A stretch of DNA of 64,000 nucleotides from Anaeramoeba flamelloides (GCA_027625915.1 JANTQA010000036.1:3963501-4027500); one strand, 5' to 3'. Counted from the stretch's first letter, positions 10,606 through 23,014 are shown. Translations and numbers: made by a program. The notes: generated by a model from the sequence alone, not told the origin.

Positions 10606-13600
10606 TTAACAGATTTCATCATATCGAACAATTTCATCAGGTTCAAGCTCTCCTTGTACGATAAGATAAATTGTATGGAAAAGGGGAAATCGATATAATA
10701 AATTAGCATTTTTCAAAATTTCATAGACTTCAATAGATGTTCCAACACCTTGCAATTTTTGTCCGTTTAGTTGCTCTTCTTCAATTTGTTGCCAAGATTT
10801 TCGTGTACGAACATAAACCTCTGCACATCTTCTGTTTCTCCCACCATAGCATGTTGTAATTATATCACCAACTCCGCAGCTTTCGAAAAAGGTTTCAGTT
10901 TGCACTGAAGAATAAAATGTTTGTGCAAAGAGCTTCATTTCCATTAAGCCAACCCTCATTATTGCTGCCTTTGTGTTACCACCAAATGATTTCACGCCAT
11001 CACAAAACCCTGCCCCAAGAGCAACAATATTTTTAAGAGCCCCACAAATTTCTACCCCTTTAACATCATTGACAATACGCACATGGAAATTCGGTGTCTT
11101 AAATAGTTTCCAAAGTATCAATCCTGTTTGTAAATTTTTATAGCCGATCGTAGTTTCACAAAATTGCCCCTGTGCAACTTCATTGGCTACATTTGCGCCC
11201 ATCAGTGAACAAACTTCAATTCCAAGCTCTTGGCTGATCATTTCTGAAACAAGAACATGCTTTTTTTCAATGAAATTCACACCCTTGACTAAAGTAATGG
11301 CTCTTGCGCCCTTGGCCACTTTCCCTTGAATATCCTCCAGTGTTTGCGCTACAAATTGGTGTGGGAAATTGAAAATTAATAAAGTCGCGTCTTTTACAGC
11401 TGAAACAATATCTGGATCCGCAACAAGATTATCGGGGAGTTTATGGCCTGGCAAATATTTTACGTTTTCATGGCGGGTGTTCATAATTTCAGTCAGTTTT
11501 TGTCCTTCAACTATCTCTTCAAATACCCATATTCTTACTTCTCTTTCAAAAAATTCTGGATTCTTTGCACAGTTTTCAGCAACGATTTTGGCACATGCAG
11601 TTCCCCTATGAAGTGTATATATGTGTGTTAAGAATCATTATAATAGGAAATAATAAAAAATTAAAAATAAATTAATTTTTATGAATAAAAATAAATGCCT
11701 TTCAAATGAATTTTTTTTTTGAAAATTAATAACAATAATTAAGAGTTGGTAATTTAAAGTGGAGACAAATCAATTTTTTTAATGAGGGAATACATAAGCT
11801 TAATTTCAAAAATAGGGGCAAATGTTTCATCGGTAAAAAATTTGTTTAATTGTTTTTTTTTTTGTATAATAAGGTATTTTACTACCGTGTTTAGATATAA
11901 TAACCAATAAAGATTAATAAATAAAAATATTGTGTAATGATTGTATTTTTTCAAAGATAAATGAAAAAAGAAAAAAACAATAATAAAAAAGTTTGCACCT
12001 AATTTTGAAATTTGGCTTATAAACTGCCGTGAAGATACTTAATTTATGTAAAAAGTCTTAGTTCCTTCAAAAAAAATAATTATTGGTTTCTTCTCAATTT
12101 CATTCTACAATTACATAAGGTAATTCTCAAAAAAGTGTGTGGGGTTTTTTTTTACATTTCATAACAAACCCTCTTTGTTAGTGGATCTATTCGTAAATGT
12201 ACAAATTCAAATTAAGAGTGAAATATTAATACTGATTGAATTAAAACCTATTGTATTTATTTCCAAATATGTTCCTTCGGAATATTTCCAAAAAATGAAA
12301 AAAAATTAAGCACTTTTTTTTTGGAAAAAACAATATACACGACCAATTTCAATAAAAAAATTCCAATATAGTAAGTACACAAAGGATTTTTTAAACAATA
12401 AAATACATCATTAAGTTTTTCATTATATTGAAAAAATTATTCCCGACAAATCCCCTTTCAAAAACGATTTTTCGATCAAAAAGAAAATAATAAACACAGA
12501 TTTTTATACTTGGAAAATATCATATAAAATCGAGATCAGAAATTTTAATATCTTTTATTTAAAAAATATCTTGTTGTGTTAACAAATTTAAACGAATTAA
12601 ATTTTTAGAAATCAATAAAATGATTGTAAATAATTTCATCTATTTAAAAATTTTTATGAGGATTAAGTTGAATACAGATTTTTTAAAAAAAAATTTGTCA
12701 CTCTTTTTTCGAAATAACTTATTTTCCCGTTTTTACATTTTTTTATGATTTACTGTAAAACCTAAAATCCGTCAAAGTTGGAAAAACTCCTGGAAATTTC
12801 ATTTTTCTGATCAATTGAAAATATTAGTAAAAATTGGAAATCTATTTCTCCTTTTACAGATAAATATATAAATTATTGAGTAGCTATTAACCGTTCTAGT
12901 GGTATAATTATTTTAAAAAAGTGAGAACACCAAGTTTTAAATAGTGCTACCTGGGCAGCTTAAAATGGGTTGACTAGATAGTTTCAGCAACTATTTGTAA
13001 TACGAAATTTTTTTCAAGCAACTTATAGTATGATGACTAAATATTTGTTAGCTATACAATAGGTATTCTCTAAAAGCGATAACGGGGTATGAAATAAGCC
13101 TCTTTTCTTTTTAAAACATATCGCACCACAATTTGCATTACTTTTAAATTAATTAAAATTAATGAGTTTTTTAGGTTATGATATTTCTCAAATTAAAATG
13201 TGAAATTGGATAGCACTAAAAAAAAATTTTTTGTTAATTCATCATTTTTGTAAACATAATTCTTTTGGTTTCTTATTTTATTTTTTTCCAAAATTATAAG
13301 GAAAATCAAATAATTAAAAAATAAAATAATTGTTGTGGAAAAAAAATTGAAACAAGAAAAAAAAAAATGAAAACACATTTTTTAATTGAAAGCCTGTAGA
13401 GAATTAAAAAAAATAATAGAAATCACAAAAGTATCACATAACCCTGAAAATGAAAACGATAAAATCAATGAAAAGAAGAAAAAAATTAGCTCTAAAGAAT
13501 AATTCATCATTTTTTTTATCAATCAAACCAACAAAAACAAGTTAGATCTACTTTTTTATCAAAGCCTGTCAGAGTTGTTTTGGAGATTTCTCAAAAATAG

Positions 13601-15972
13601 TTAATTTTTGAATTAAATTTTTAATAATAGATCAACCAAAGAAAAACCATTACTTGAATGTAAAGTAATTTAAAAAAATGTTATTGTGATTATGATTCAA
13701 TTTTGAATTTAATCATTTATTTTTTTCTTTTATTAATAGACCTTACTTTTCATTTCCATATTTCTGTGAGGTTTCCAATTAAAAACGGGTGTTGAGAACT
13801 TTTTTTCTGTTACAATTTTTTTGAAAATCATGTTTTTATTTTTCAATTAAGAGAGTAAGTACATTTTTCATTTTTTGAGTGCCGCCATTTATGTGAAACT
13901 GAATCTTTCAAATCGTTTGTTTAACAAAATACATTGATATTTAAATAAATACCAGAGTGGGATATCTTCTAGTATAAGATATTTTCTTACCGATTTAAAA
14001 ACAGGAAATCCAAAAAATGAAAAAATTGAGCTTGAAAAAATAAATAAATATCTTTTATTTCAAGGTCTGATCTATAACATTTTACACAATTACTTATTCT
14101 TTATTTGGTTTTATTTTTAATTCTTTATGAAAATAAACTTGTTTGTAAAATTTTTGAGAAACAAATTACTGTTTATTTCTAAAGAATTTCCAAAATGAAT
14201 TTAAAAATCCTATTTTCATTTAATTCATCTAATTCTAGTTTTTTTTTAGAAAATAGGATATTTTTTTAAATTCTTCTTGAGAAATAAGGATTTATTGGGT
14301 GTATTTGTTTGATTTAATAATTATTTATTTTCCATTAAATTGAGAACTCAAAATAATTCTGAATCTGATTTAATTTTTTTCAAAAATTTTTCAATTATTT
14401 TGGGTTGAATCTTTTGTAACTGTTTGTTTGATTTCGAGAATTCCAACTCCTTTATTTTATTTTTTGAAATAGTATTCTTTATTTTGGCTTGGTTTGATAA
14501 AAATAATTGAAAATTGAATTTTGAAAGGATATTTTTCAAAAAATGTTTTGTAAAATAATAATAAATAGTAATGGGGCCAGAAATTCAAGACTAATAAATT
14601 CTTTGGATTCATACAAACTAAAAAGAGAAAGAAAACAATTCTTCCAAAATAGGCTTTGATCGATTTTTTTTTTTTTCATTCTTGATTTCAACAAATTTAT
14701 TTGGAAAGGTGATCTTTTGTGTTTGGTCTTCTAAAAGAAAATATTTGTTTCAAAGACACACCTTTTGGGGAATATTTTTGGTTTACTGTTTGATTAATTT
14801 CACTCATTGGTATAAACACGTCTCTAGATCCAAAACCAAATTTAATAAAACCATGAATTTTATCAAAAAAAATGTTTCAAAAAACAAAAAATGAAAGACT
14901 CAACTCTGAATTACTTTGGGTTCGCTTTCTTTTCACAAATAAACTAGTGAATGGTATTTTTGTTTCAAAGTTTCAATATCTCTGAGGCACTCAAAAAATA
15001 TTTTTTCAGTAAGGCTCACACAATTAAAATTTTTCAAAATGGTAAAATGTGCTTACTTCCTTAACAAGAGAGAAAAATTCCTGGTTATTTTCTGAGTTTT
15101 TTTGGCAATAAAATTAATTTTTCAGAAATCACAAAAGTCTTGACAGAAAGGAAAGAATTTTCATTCAAAGACTCTTTCTACTTCTAAAATTGGATCGCTG
15201 TAGTTTTTGTTGTGGTTCAAAATTTTAGATTGGGATAATTCGATTATTTGTTTTATCGAAAAGTTTTGTTAAAAAAGCTGTTGGATAGGTTTTCAAAAGA
15301 TTCAATAAAACAAGTCACAAACTTCAATTGATCTTTTTTCTGAGCTGTATTAAAAATTTTTTGTCAGTCTTTTTGAATATGGCTTTAATTCTTTTTGATT
15401 TAATTTGTTTTGAGTGGTTTTTTTTTTTTTTTTTTTTTTTTTTATTTCTTTTCCTTCCTTAAAAGTCAGCCTTGATATTTTTCGAGGTTAGCTCTTGGTT
15501 TGTTTTTTTTTCAAAAAAATAAGAAAGTGTGGTCATATTTGAAATGAAATTATCACTCTTCGAACAATTAAACTAATTTTGTCATGAATTTTTTAATGCT
15601 TGTATTTGATGGTAATTAAAAACAGAAAAAAAAAAAGTAAACAAATAAAAGATTGCCAAAATATTAAAAATCATGATTAAGATGTAACCTAAAACCAATC
15701 ACAAATTGTTATTGATTGAGCTCGCTGATTTGAAGAAAGATCTTTAATTTCAGAATTAATAAAGTAAATCAAGAAGAACAAAAAAGATCTTACCAATTTC
15801 CAGATCCAATTAAAGTTACCTTTTCTTGTTTTTTTGGAGGTTTGATCTCGTACTCAATTGGTTGAAATGGGGCTTTTGGAAGAGACTCAGAATTTAAATA
15901 TTTGTACACTCCAAATCCAGTTAACCCAACTAAAGCTGAAAGCGCCCCAATTTTGAGAAATTTAGAATTCAT
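10606..15972 (-). CDS. GPD1: NAD-dependent glycerol-3-phosphate dehydrogenase with N-terminal hydrophobic anchor
   Basis: It interconverts dihydroxyacetone phosphate and glycerol 3-phosphate with NADH. Exon 1 is 15972-15794 and exon 2 is 11605-10606. The intron runs from GTAAGA to CATAG, and the junction falls inside the Trp codon of GSGNW-GTA. The product has 392 residues, against about 350 in animal GPD1. The Rossmann loop GxGxxG is at 56-61, VFEE at 87-90, NVKYLPGHKLP at 107-117, LVKGVN with the family's conserved Lys at about 167, EICGALKN with the catalytic-type Lys at about 251, NTKAAI at 270-275 and YGGRNR at 313-318. Family residues are intact. The extra 45 or so N-terminal residues contain a hydrophobic segment at about 8-26 followed by a Pro/Lys-rich linker, unlike cytosolic GPD1. 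This suggests membrane or organelle association (inference). The ATG at 15972 is the first in frame. The LIM gene lies upstream and is divergent. Confidence 0.95.
12185..12722. repeat. 540-bp direct repeat, copy 2 (partner 9775-10310)
   Basis: It has the same block order as 9775-10310, with many small differences. It lies in the G3PDH intron while its partner lies just past the gene's 3' end, so the two copies bracket exon 2. Confidence 0.7.
13390..13560. repeat. 170-bp dispersed repeat (inverted partner 57790-57960)
   Basis: The reverse complement of 57790-57960 matches in sequence: AGAAATCACA, GTATCACATAA, CCTGAAAATG, AGAAGAAA and CTCTAAAGAATAATTCAT. The first 50 bp are also found at 56070-56130. 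The element class is unknown. Confidence 0.7.
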
Positions 15973-16331
15973 AAACCCTAAATATAAAAAGTATGAAATA
16001 AAAAATAGTGTAAAAAATGAATTGTGTTTAACAAGAATTTATCAAGTAAAAAAAGCTAATAGTTACTATCAGTGCAGCTGTGGTAAATAATTGTTTTGTT
16101 TTAATTGGAATTCATTAACAAAAAAGAGCTCCCTAATTATTTGCTTTGATTCAAAATTGATTCTATTTTTTTTATTTCATAAGGTTACAACACCCAAAAG
16201 AAGGAAAAAAGATTATTTGTGTTAGGTGTGGCGACTTGTTATTTTGGTACTTCTTAGATCAGTCTTTGAGCTTAGTAGGGTTTTAATAGTAGTTCAAAAA
16301 GGTACTTTTGGTACTTTATTTTTTTTTTTTA

Positions 16332-16580
16332 CGAAGTCTGTATTTAAGAGTGTAAGGCTTCTAGATTAGAACAAGAACGATGAAAAAATGTAGATTTTTG
16401 GGTTATAAATGGAATTAATAATTTGATTTGGTTTTGTTTGGAGCTTTTTAAAAACAATTTTTTGTTTTATTTTAAAAATGAGTAAAAGTGAAATAAAAAT
16501 TTTCTATCTTAAAAACAAAAAAGAAATTTTTTTTCTTACTTAAGTATCATCCAATCTATTAGCCTTACACTCTTAAATAT
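16332..16580. mobile_element. Small inverted-repeat element (MITE-like)
   Basis: The left arm TATTTAAGAGTGTAAGGCT (near 16332) and the right arm AGCCTTACACTCTTAAATA (near 16560-16580) are reverse complements that extend with mismatches to about 35 bp. TATA-like ends and a 250-bp length fit a short non-autonomous DNA element. A 63-codon frame (16586-16777) next to it is probably chance. Confidence 0.65.
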
Positions 16581-17639
16581 GGATTTTGGAAAAAAAAAAT
16601 AAATTGTCAGAAATGATATTTGAACCATTTATTAAAATCCATATCAAACACAAGTTGGATCAGTCAAAAAAAATTGAATCTTTAAAATGTGAAACACACT
16701 TAACCGACCAAGTATATTTTACCAATTTTGATAGCCATGGTTTGTGTGAAACTGGATTATTCGGATTATTTCATTAACACAAAATGTAAATTTTTAATTA
16801 AAATGTCTGTGGAATAATAACAATTTTGATATTTTTAGATTAAAATTATAAAATGAGAATCTAAATATTTCAAAATGATTAAGCAAAAATAAAAGTAATC
16901 ATTTGATTTTTGATTGTATTTGAATAATTGAGACAATTATTTCTTTTTAAATAAATGTTATTTTTATTTATTTATTGGAAAGAAATTGTTCAAAGAATAT
17001 TTAATTGACAAATTAGTTGTTATTATACAAAAGAATTTTCTAAAGTATTGTTTATTCAATTTTTTATTATATTAAATTCATTCAAGATTTACTAAAGAAA
17101 TTATATGATTTTTTAAATTCAGTCAGTATCACTTTGATAAAGCAAACTTATTATTCAAATTCGGACATATAATTTAATCTCAAATGAAGTATAATTTTTA
17201 CTGAATTTTTTTTATTAAGTTTATGGTATTGGAATTTGAATGTGTGTTTCGTATTTGGAATATTTTATATATCTTATATTTTTTGAAAAGTTTATGTATC
17301 AATAGTGATACTGTTTAAAATTCTTGGGAAATGTCGCTGTTATTGGGTGAAATTGTTTTTTTTTAGTTAATTTATTTCATATTTAATTTTAAAAATCAAA
17401 ATAATAAAGAATTTTACAAAATCTAAAATTTCCAAATGAAAAGATTATCCTACTTTCTCTGAAAAAAATTATTGAGTTTAGGGCAAGTTTAAAAATATAC
17501 TGGATAATAAAGTTGTAAATATCTTTACATACCAATAAAACAAAATTGGTTTTAATTATAACTTGTTTTGTTTGAGAATTTCACTCAAAATATTTCTTTT
17601 CAAGATTTTTTACAATAGCGTGATATAAAAAAATGTGTT

Positions 17640-18110
17640 CACAAAACAGTTAAACTAGTGTTTTCAAATAAAATATTAGTACTTTTTATTCTTCTTGTCC
17701 CAATATAACATCGAAATTATAATTTGATTGTATATCTAAGTTAAAAACAATTTTGAAAGTAAATTCCTTGATATTTTTAGTAAAATTTAAATTATGGATG
17801 CAATTCGCTCAAAATTATTTGTTATTTTCTTAATTTTTTTGAAATTTTATGTTTTTTTGGAGATAAAGAAATACTGCAAATTTTAACTTTATTTTTTGAT
17901 ATAAATTTTACAATTTGATCCTATATTTTTGGAATTTCTTTTTTAATATTAGAGCTTAAAGAAACCAATACCATATTTTCATATTGTTGTTTGTCGGTTT
18001 CTTTGTTTAATTCATGTATTGGTCTTCTCTATTTAAAAAAAAACATACACTTTTTATTTTGAAACAAGTATTAAAAATTTTCTTCACGCAGTATTTTGAC
18101 AATAGTAAAA
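17640..18110 (-). mobile_element. Decayed interior of the TACTGG-end element family
   Basis: This stretch matches the reverse complement of the copy A interior: ATTAGTACTTTTTATTCTTC, CAATTTTGAAAGTAAATTCC, AATTTGATC and AGAAACCAATACCATATTTT. The inverted ends are not clearly preserved. A further copy of part of it lies at 39480-39760. Confidence 0.65.
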
Positions 18111-18234
18111 ATTTTACTAAAGCTTTAAAAATAAGAAGATTTGGAATTTCCTATAATTCTAATTCTTTTAAATTGGTTTTTTGAGTTAGAATAATGTATT
18201 TCAATGATTTAAGATCATAAAATTTGGATGTTCC

Positions 18235-18300
18235 TTACTGCTATTTGTTTTATAAATGGGAAATAATTTTAAGGTTATTTTCAGGATTTTTCTTCAATAA
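18235..18300. mobile_element. Solo end of the TACTGG element family
   Basis: TTACTGCTATTTGTTTTATA, followed by AATGGGAAATAATTTT, resembles the left end of copy A. No matching right end was found nearby. Confidence 0.4.
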
Positions 18301-18544
18301 ATCGAATTCGTGAAGAAATAGATATAAATAATTTTTGGGTATATTTGAAAAAGGTAATTTAAATGGAAAGTTAAAATTTTTTCTCACTTCCTATTCGAAT
18401 ACAATTATTTTTATGAAACACGAATAGTGAAATCTTTGCTTTTAGGAATCAAGTTCGAATAGAAATTGAAATCAAAGAACATCAAGAGAGTAATTTCCGC
18501 TTTTAGTTGAAAAATAAAAAAAAAAAACCGAATTTTGTCAGTTC

Positions 18545-18618
18545 ACTTTTTAAATGCCTACAAAAAGTTTTGTAAAGTGTTACCCAAACCGTTAAAAAAG
18601 GAGAGTCAAGTAGTTTTT
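18545..18618. repeat. Left arm of inverted repeat flanking LIM exon 1
   Basis: It contains CTACAAAAAGTTTTGTAAAG and CCGTTAAAAAAGGAGAGT. The reverse complement of 19385-19457 carries the same words in the same order (about 73 bp, few mismatches). It lies 75 bp upstream of the LIM start codon. Confidence 0.75.
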
Positions 18619-18692
18619 CCAATTTTTCAAACTTCTGTATCATTTTCTTGATATTTTTTAAAATTTCACTCCCTTTTTTTTTCTAATTTGAA

Positions 18693-21415
18693 ATGTCAAA
18701 ACGTTGTCCAAAGTGTAACAGAGCAGTGTACTTTAATGAAAAGATAACAGCCCTTGGAAATGATTGGCACAAAACTTGTTTCAAATGTACTTCGTGTAAC
18801 AAAAGGCTTGTTGCTGGTGCTTTCAATGAACATGATAACGATCCGTAATAGCATTTATTTTTTCTTCTTTTTTTGTCCTAACAAAACAACTCAGGTTGTA
18901 GTTTCTTTCATTCTAACGGTTAATAGTTTTTGTAATTATGATAAAAAAAAGAAATTTCTTTTTTTGACAAAAAAAAAGAACAAAAAAAAAATTTTATTCC
19001 CAAAAAACAATTTTTTATTAATTTTTTCAAAAAAGAGGATACTTTTCCTTTCAAAAAAAACAAATTTTGTTTATTCAAACTGAAAATTCTTTTCTCAAAT
19101 CAAAGAGAGAATGACACTTTTTAAAATAACTCAAAAAAGAATCCCAATTTTAGAAAAGAAATAAACTTATTCTGAAAACTCAAAAAAAACTGAATTTTTG
19201 GCTTGTTTTTCTCAAAGGTTTATGGGTCAACAGATCTCTTGAAATGTGTTTATCTTTTTTCAATCTTTTTTTTTCATTATTTTACCCCAACAAATGATCG
19301 CTTTTAGATTTTCCTCTCAATTAATAAGCCAAATAAAATTTTACACAGCTTGAGAAATGAGGAATAAAAGATAATAACAGGTTTTTTTAAACTACTTTAC
19401 TCTCCTTTTTTAACGGTTTGAGAAACACTTTACAAAACCTTTTGTAGACATTTGAAAAGAACTTTCAAGGACAATTCAAAAAATCTTTTTCTTTTTCTAC
19501 ACAACCGAAAGCTTCTGTGACTTGAATTAATAGCCTGGAATGAAACTTGCTTGGTAATTATATAGTACAGTATTAATTAATGAATTTTTTTTCTCTTTTG
19601 ATTGACAAATCTTTTTTTTTCTTATTATTTCAACCTTAGATATTGTAAAAAATGCTACAACAACAATTTCCGAGGAACTGGATATGGAAGTGGTGGTTTA
19701 TCAAGTTATACTGATCATACTGAAGTAAAGAAAAAAATGGGTATAACAACAGACAGGAATCAAACAACACAAAGAAAGAGCTATGGACAAAATACCCAAA
19801 ATTTTTCTTCATGTAAAAGTTGTTCCAAGCCAATCACTGGGGACATTATGTGTGTTGATGGCGATGATTATCACGAGTCCTGCTTTAAATGTGCCAAATG
19901 TAGAAATCTGTTAAAAAATGTTGAATTCTTTAAAGAAGGAAGATTTGTAAGTGATTCTCTTCCACATGATATTTAACGACTTTTTTTTTTTTTTTTTTTC
20001 TTTTCTTTTTTTTCCTCTTTTTCCTTTTTCCTCTTTTCCTCTTTTCATCTTTATTTTTTTTACCCTTTTCCTTTTTTCTTCTTTTCCATTTCCTTTTTTC
20101 GTTGAATCCCCTTTACCACTTTTCTTCTTTTCCATTTCCTATTTTTAATTTTTTTTTTAATCTGTATTTTTTTGATTCAATTCAGTTGTTATTGCATTTC
20201 CGATCCTTTCAATTTTTTTTTATCCAGTATCATCTTCAAATACAATACGAAAGCAAGAAATGGATTGGAATAACTCTGAAAAATTTTGAATGAAATTACT
20301 TGTTAATCCTGATAAATTCAAAATAATACCCAAAGATTTTTTCTGTATTTTCCATTTTTTTGAAATTCTCCAACTGCTACCTTCAAAACAGTTCGCTGGT
20401 AAATATTACATTAAGAAGAAAAAGATCAAAATTTTCAATCAGCTTTCCAAAAAAATCACATTCCAAGAATTAAAACAAACCATCAAAGTCCCTATTCTAA
20501 AAGAGAAATTAATAAATTAAGCTTTTTTCCAGAATTATAAAATTTAAAAAGTTATATGATTTTAAAAATCTTTTTTTGGAAAGTTGAATGTAAATTTTGT
20601 TTCATTTATTTTGGAACAAGTAGTATTATATTTCAAAGAAGATTACGAAAATCAAGAAAGTTTCTTCAACATTATTTCCAATAAAATCTACTTGTTGGTC
20701 TTTCTATGAAACCGAGATACAAAATGTAAACAATGGAAAATGAAGGAAAACTTCAGAAACTTTTGTTTGAATTTATTGGTATTTCAATATTCAAATTAAA
20801 ATCATAAATCTCAATTTTCAAATTTAAACTTTGATTAATTACAAACAAACAAACAACAACCACATCACTTTTTCCTCAAAATAGTATTATTGTGGAGAAT
20901 GCTTAAAAAGCCAAGAAAGAAAAGTTGTCAATTCTACAACGAGTAACACCTTGCCACGATGCACTAAATGTAGCCGACCAATCACAGGTGACGTCATGGA
21001 AGTTGATAATCAGGAGTTACATGAGGACTGCTTTTGCTGTAACACGTGTAACGTCAAATTACTTAACAAAGAATTTTTTAACCACGAAAACCACTTTTAC
21101 TGTGGCAATTGCATTGAACAGGCAACACAAACCCGAACAGTGGTTTCCTCGAAATCCTATTCTACAAACACGACAAGTAGAAATATGAACAGAAAATACA
21201 ATTGCACCATTTGCAACCTTTCAATAACCAGCGGAATAATTGAAGCAATGGGCAGACATTATCATCCAAAATGCTTTAACTGCTATTATTGCAGTAAGAG
21301 AATATCAAGTACATTATTTTATGAATACAATAATAAGCCCGTTTGCCAAAGATGCAATTCCTTCAAGTGTAATAATGGAGGCACAAAATCTTCTGGAAAA
21401 AGTTTCCAACTCTAA
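18693..21415 (+). CDS. Four-LIM-domain protein
   Basis: Three exons (18693-18844, 19640-19946, 20885-21415) have donors GTAATA and GTAAGT and matching phases, giving 329 residues. LIM domains are paired-zinc protein-binding modules. All four here have complete ligand sets: LIM1 C5, C8, H26, C29, C32, C35, C53, C56; LIM2 C109, C112, H129, C132, C135, C138, C156, C159; LIM3 C179, C182, H199, C202, C205, C208, C226, C229; LIM4 C260, C263, H280, C283, C286, C289, C307, C310. LIM1 (CPKCNRAVYFNEK, WHKTCFKC) resembles cysteine-rich protein/CRP LIM domains. LIM2 to LIM4 share the KPITGD/RPITGD style of paxillin-like LIMs. A Gly/Ser/Thr/Gln linker follows LIM1. Two introns cut inside LIM domains. A cytoskeletal or adhesion adaptor role is likely (inference). 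There is no catalytic domain. Confidence 0.93.
18845..19639 (+). other. LIM gene intron 1
   Basis: This 795-nt intron (GTAATA to TTAG) contains the right arm (19385-19457) of the inverted repeat whose left arm is upstream of exon 1. The remainder is A/T-rich without visible genes. Confidence 0.85.
19385..19457. repeat. Right arm of inverted repeat flanking LIM exon 1
   Basis: Reverse complement of 18545-18618: ACTCTCCTTTTTTAACGGTT, then CTTTACAAAACCTTTTGTAG. A transcript spanning both arms could pair them and loop out the 152-nt first exon. Confidence 0.75.
19947..20884 (+). other. LIM gene intron 2 with long pyrimidine tract
   Basis: This 938-nt intron runs from GTAAGT to ATAG. From about 19981 to 20140 it is almost purely T and C. 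The opposite strand therefore gives a spurious lysine/glutamate-rich frame. Nothing else is recognised in it. Confidence 0.85.
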
Positions 21416-21789
21416 TTTGTGATTGATTTTCAAATTTTCTTTTCAAAATGTTTCTTTTTAAATCCACAAAAAACAAATCTTTAAAATTAATACTTTGTTT
21501 TTTTTTTTTAATTTTTTTGTTTTTTTATTTATATTCTACTCAAATTAATATTTCATTTTCATTCATATTTTTCTTTTTAAAAAAGAAAATACAAAAAAAT
21601 CTGATACAATTTCAATAATAAAATGAAAAGATCTTTTTTTTTTTTTTTTATTTGGAAATTCTTATTCTTTTTTATATTTTGGACACACAAAACCAGATTT
21701 GATCCTCCAATTTTTTATTTTTATCATTTTTCTTTACTTTTTCTTTTTTTTTTTCGTTTTGATTTTAAAAATTTTTTTGTAATATAGTT

Positions 21790-22170
21790 ATCCCCTATTA
21801 AAAAGAACTTTTTTTAACATCATAATTATGTTATATAGGTGTTATATCTGTTGAAAGTCTTATAAAAGTTGATAGAAATTCATTAAACTTTTAATAACCA
21901 ACTTTAAAATAAATAATAAAAAACTGAAGAAATTTTAAAACCTTTTTTTTTCTGATTAAATGTGTTTATATAAACTTTGTAACCTATTATGAAGCTGCTA
22001 TATACTATAAAACCTATTATATAAAGTTTATATAAATTAAGGATATTTAAAAAATACAATAAAAAATATTAACATAATACATCTTGTAAAAAACCTTTCA
22101 CCATTTAAAACGTTGGTTAAAAACTGTTTTAAATTGTAAAATTATTATTTAAAAACATTTTTTTAAATAA
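21790..22170. repeat. Repeat with inverted partner at about 50980-51430
   Basis: Shared words with the reverse complement of the partner include TTGAAAGTCTTATAAAA, TTGATAGAAA, ACATAATACA and TTTTAAATTGTAAAAT. In both places a 520-527-bp element follows on the same side, so a longer composite may have been copied. Confidence 0.6.
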
Positions 22171-23014
22171 ATATGAATTATATATATATATATATATTAA
22201 TCTATAAAAATAAATAATTTATTTAAAAATAGAAAATAATATCAAATAATAAAAATTATAACATATTTTTGTTATTACCATTGAAAGAAGAAGCGTACAA
22301 TTCCATTCTAAATACTAGTATACTTAAATTTCCTCAAATATAATTTTGGTGTAAAATCGATAGATTTCAAGAATTTTCAAGGGGAAAATACGCAATATTT
22401 TTTATGTTTAAAAAGTACTAACAAAAAATTGAAAAGAAAAAGGGAAAAAAGGAAAAAGAAAAAAAAAAAAAAGAAATTTAAAAATGTTTTTTAAGAAGCA
22501 ATTGGTAAAAAATCAAAAAATAAAAAAAAAACATAATACTATCTTAAATTCATAAAATACAAAATCACAGACACGATAATTTTGGCTGATTTAATAATTT
22601 GATAGCTGATCATGAATTTGTGCTGTGAGAAAATTATTTAATTATTATAATTACTTTTTTTTTTTTTGATCTGATTTGCCATTAACTTTGGTCATTTTTT
22701 GCCTTTGCTTTTTAGATTTTATTTCAAGTTACTCATACTTTTGTGTTTCAGTGTCACAATAAAAGTAAGTAGCAGCTTGAACTTTTAACTTTATAACCCT
22801 TCTCCCCAATATATAGAAGATTCGGCATTGTGGAAAATGGAACTAAAATAAAATTATAACATGCTAAAAAAAATTTTTTTATTATTTTATTATTAAACAA
22901 TCATAACATAAACAGAATTTAAGAAATAAAAATGTTTTATGATAGTTATACAAACAGATTTTTTTATTATAGTTCATATGGAAAAAAAAAGTGTAATTCT
23001 ATCTTATTTTTATT

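Larger units (their letters stand above)
11606..15793 (-). other. 4.2-kb intron of the G3PDH gene
   Basis: Its borders are GTAAGA (15793 downward) and ATAG (ending at 11606). Inside are the second copy of the 540-bp direct repeat (12185-12722) and a 170-bp repeat shared with 57790-57960 (13390-13560). A run of about 24 T lies near 15419-15443. The short open frames inside it look like chance. Confidence 0.85.
15973..18692. other. Intergenic stretch between divergent G3PDH and LIM genes
   Basis: It should carry both promoters, but I see no clear core element in such AT-rich text. It holds a 250-bp inverted-repeat element (16332-16580), a decayed copy of the element A interior (17640-18110), a single inverted-end fragment of the TACTGG type (18235-18300), and one arm of an inverted repeat flanking LIM exon 1 (18545-18618). 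Confidence 0.6.

Noticed and set aside
16586-16777. 63-codon frame next to the 250-bp inverted-repeat element
   Set aside because: It begins without ATG and has no recognisable motif. Probably chance sequence beside an element end.
19911-20135. Lys/Glu/Arg-rich minus-strand frame
   Set aside because: It is the complement of the T/C tract in LIM intron 2; low-complexity shadow.
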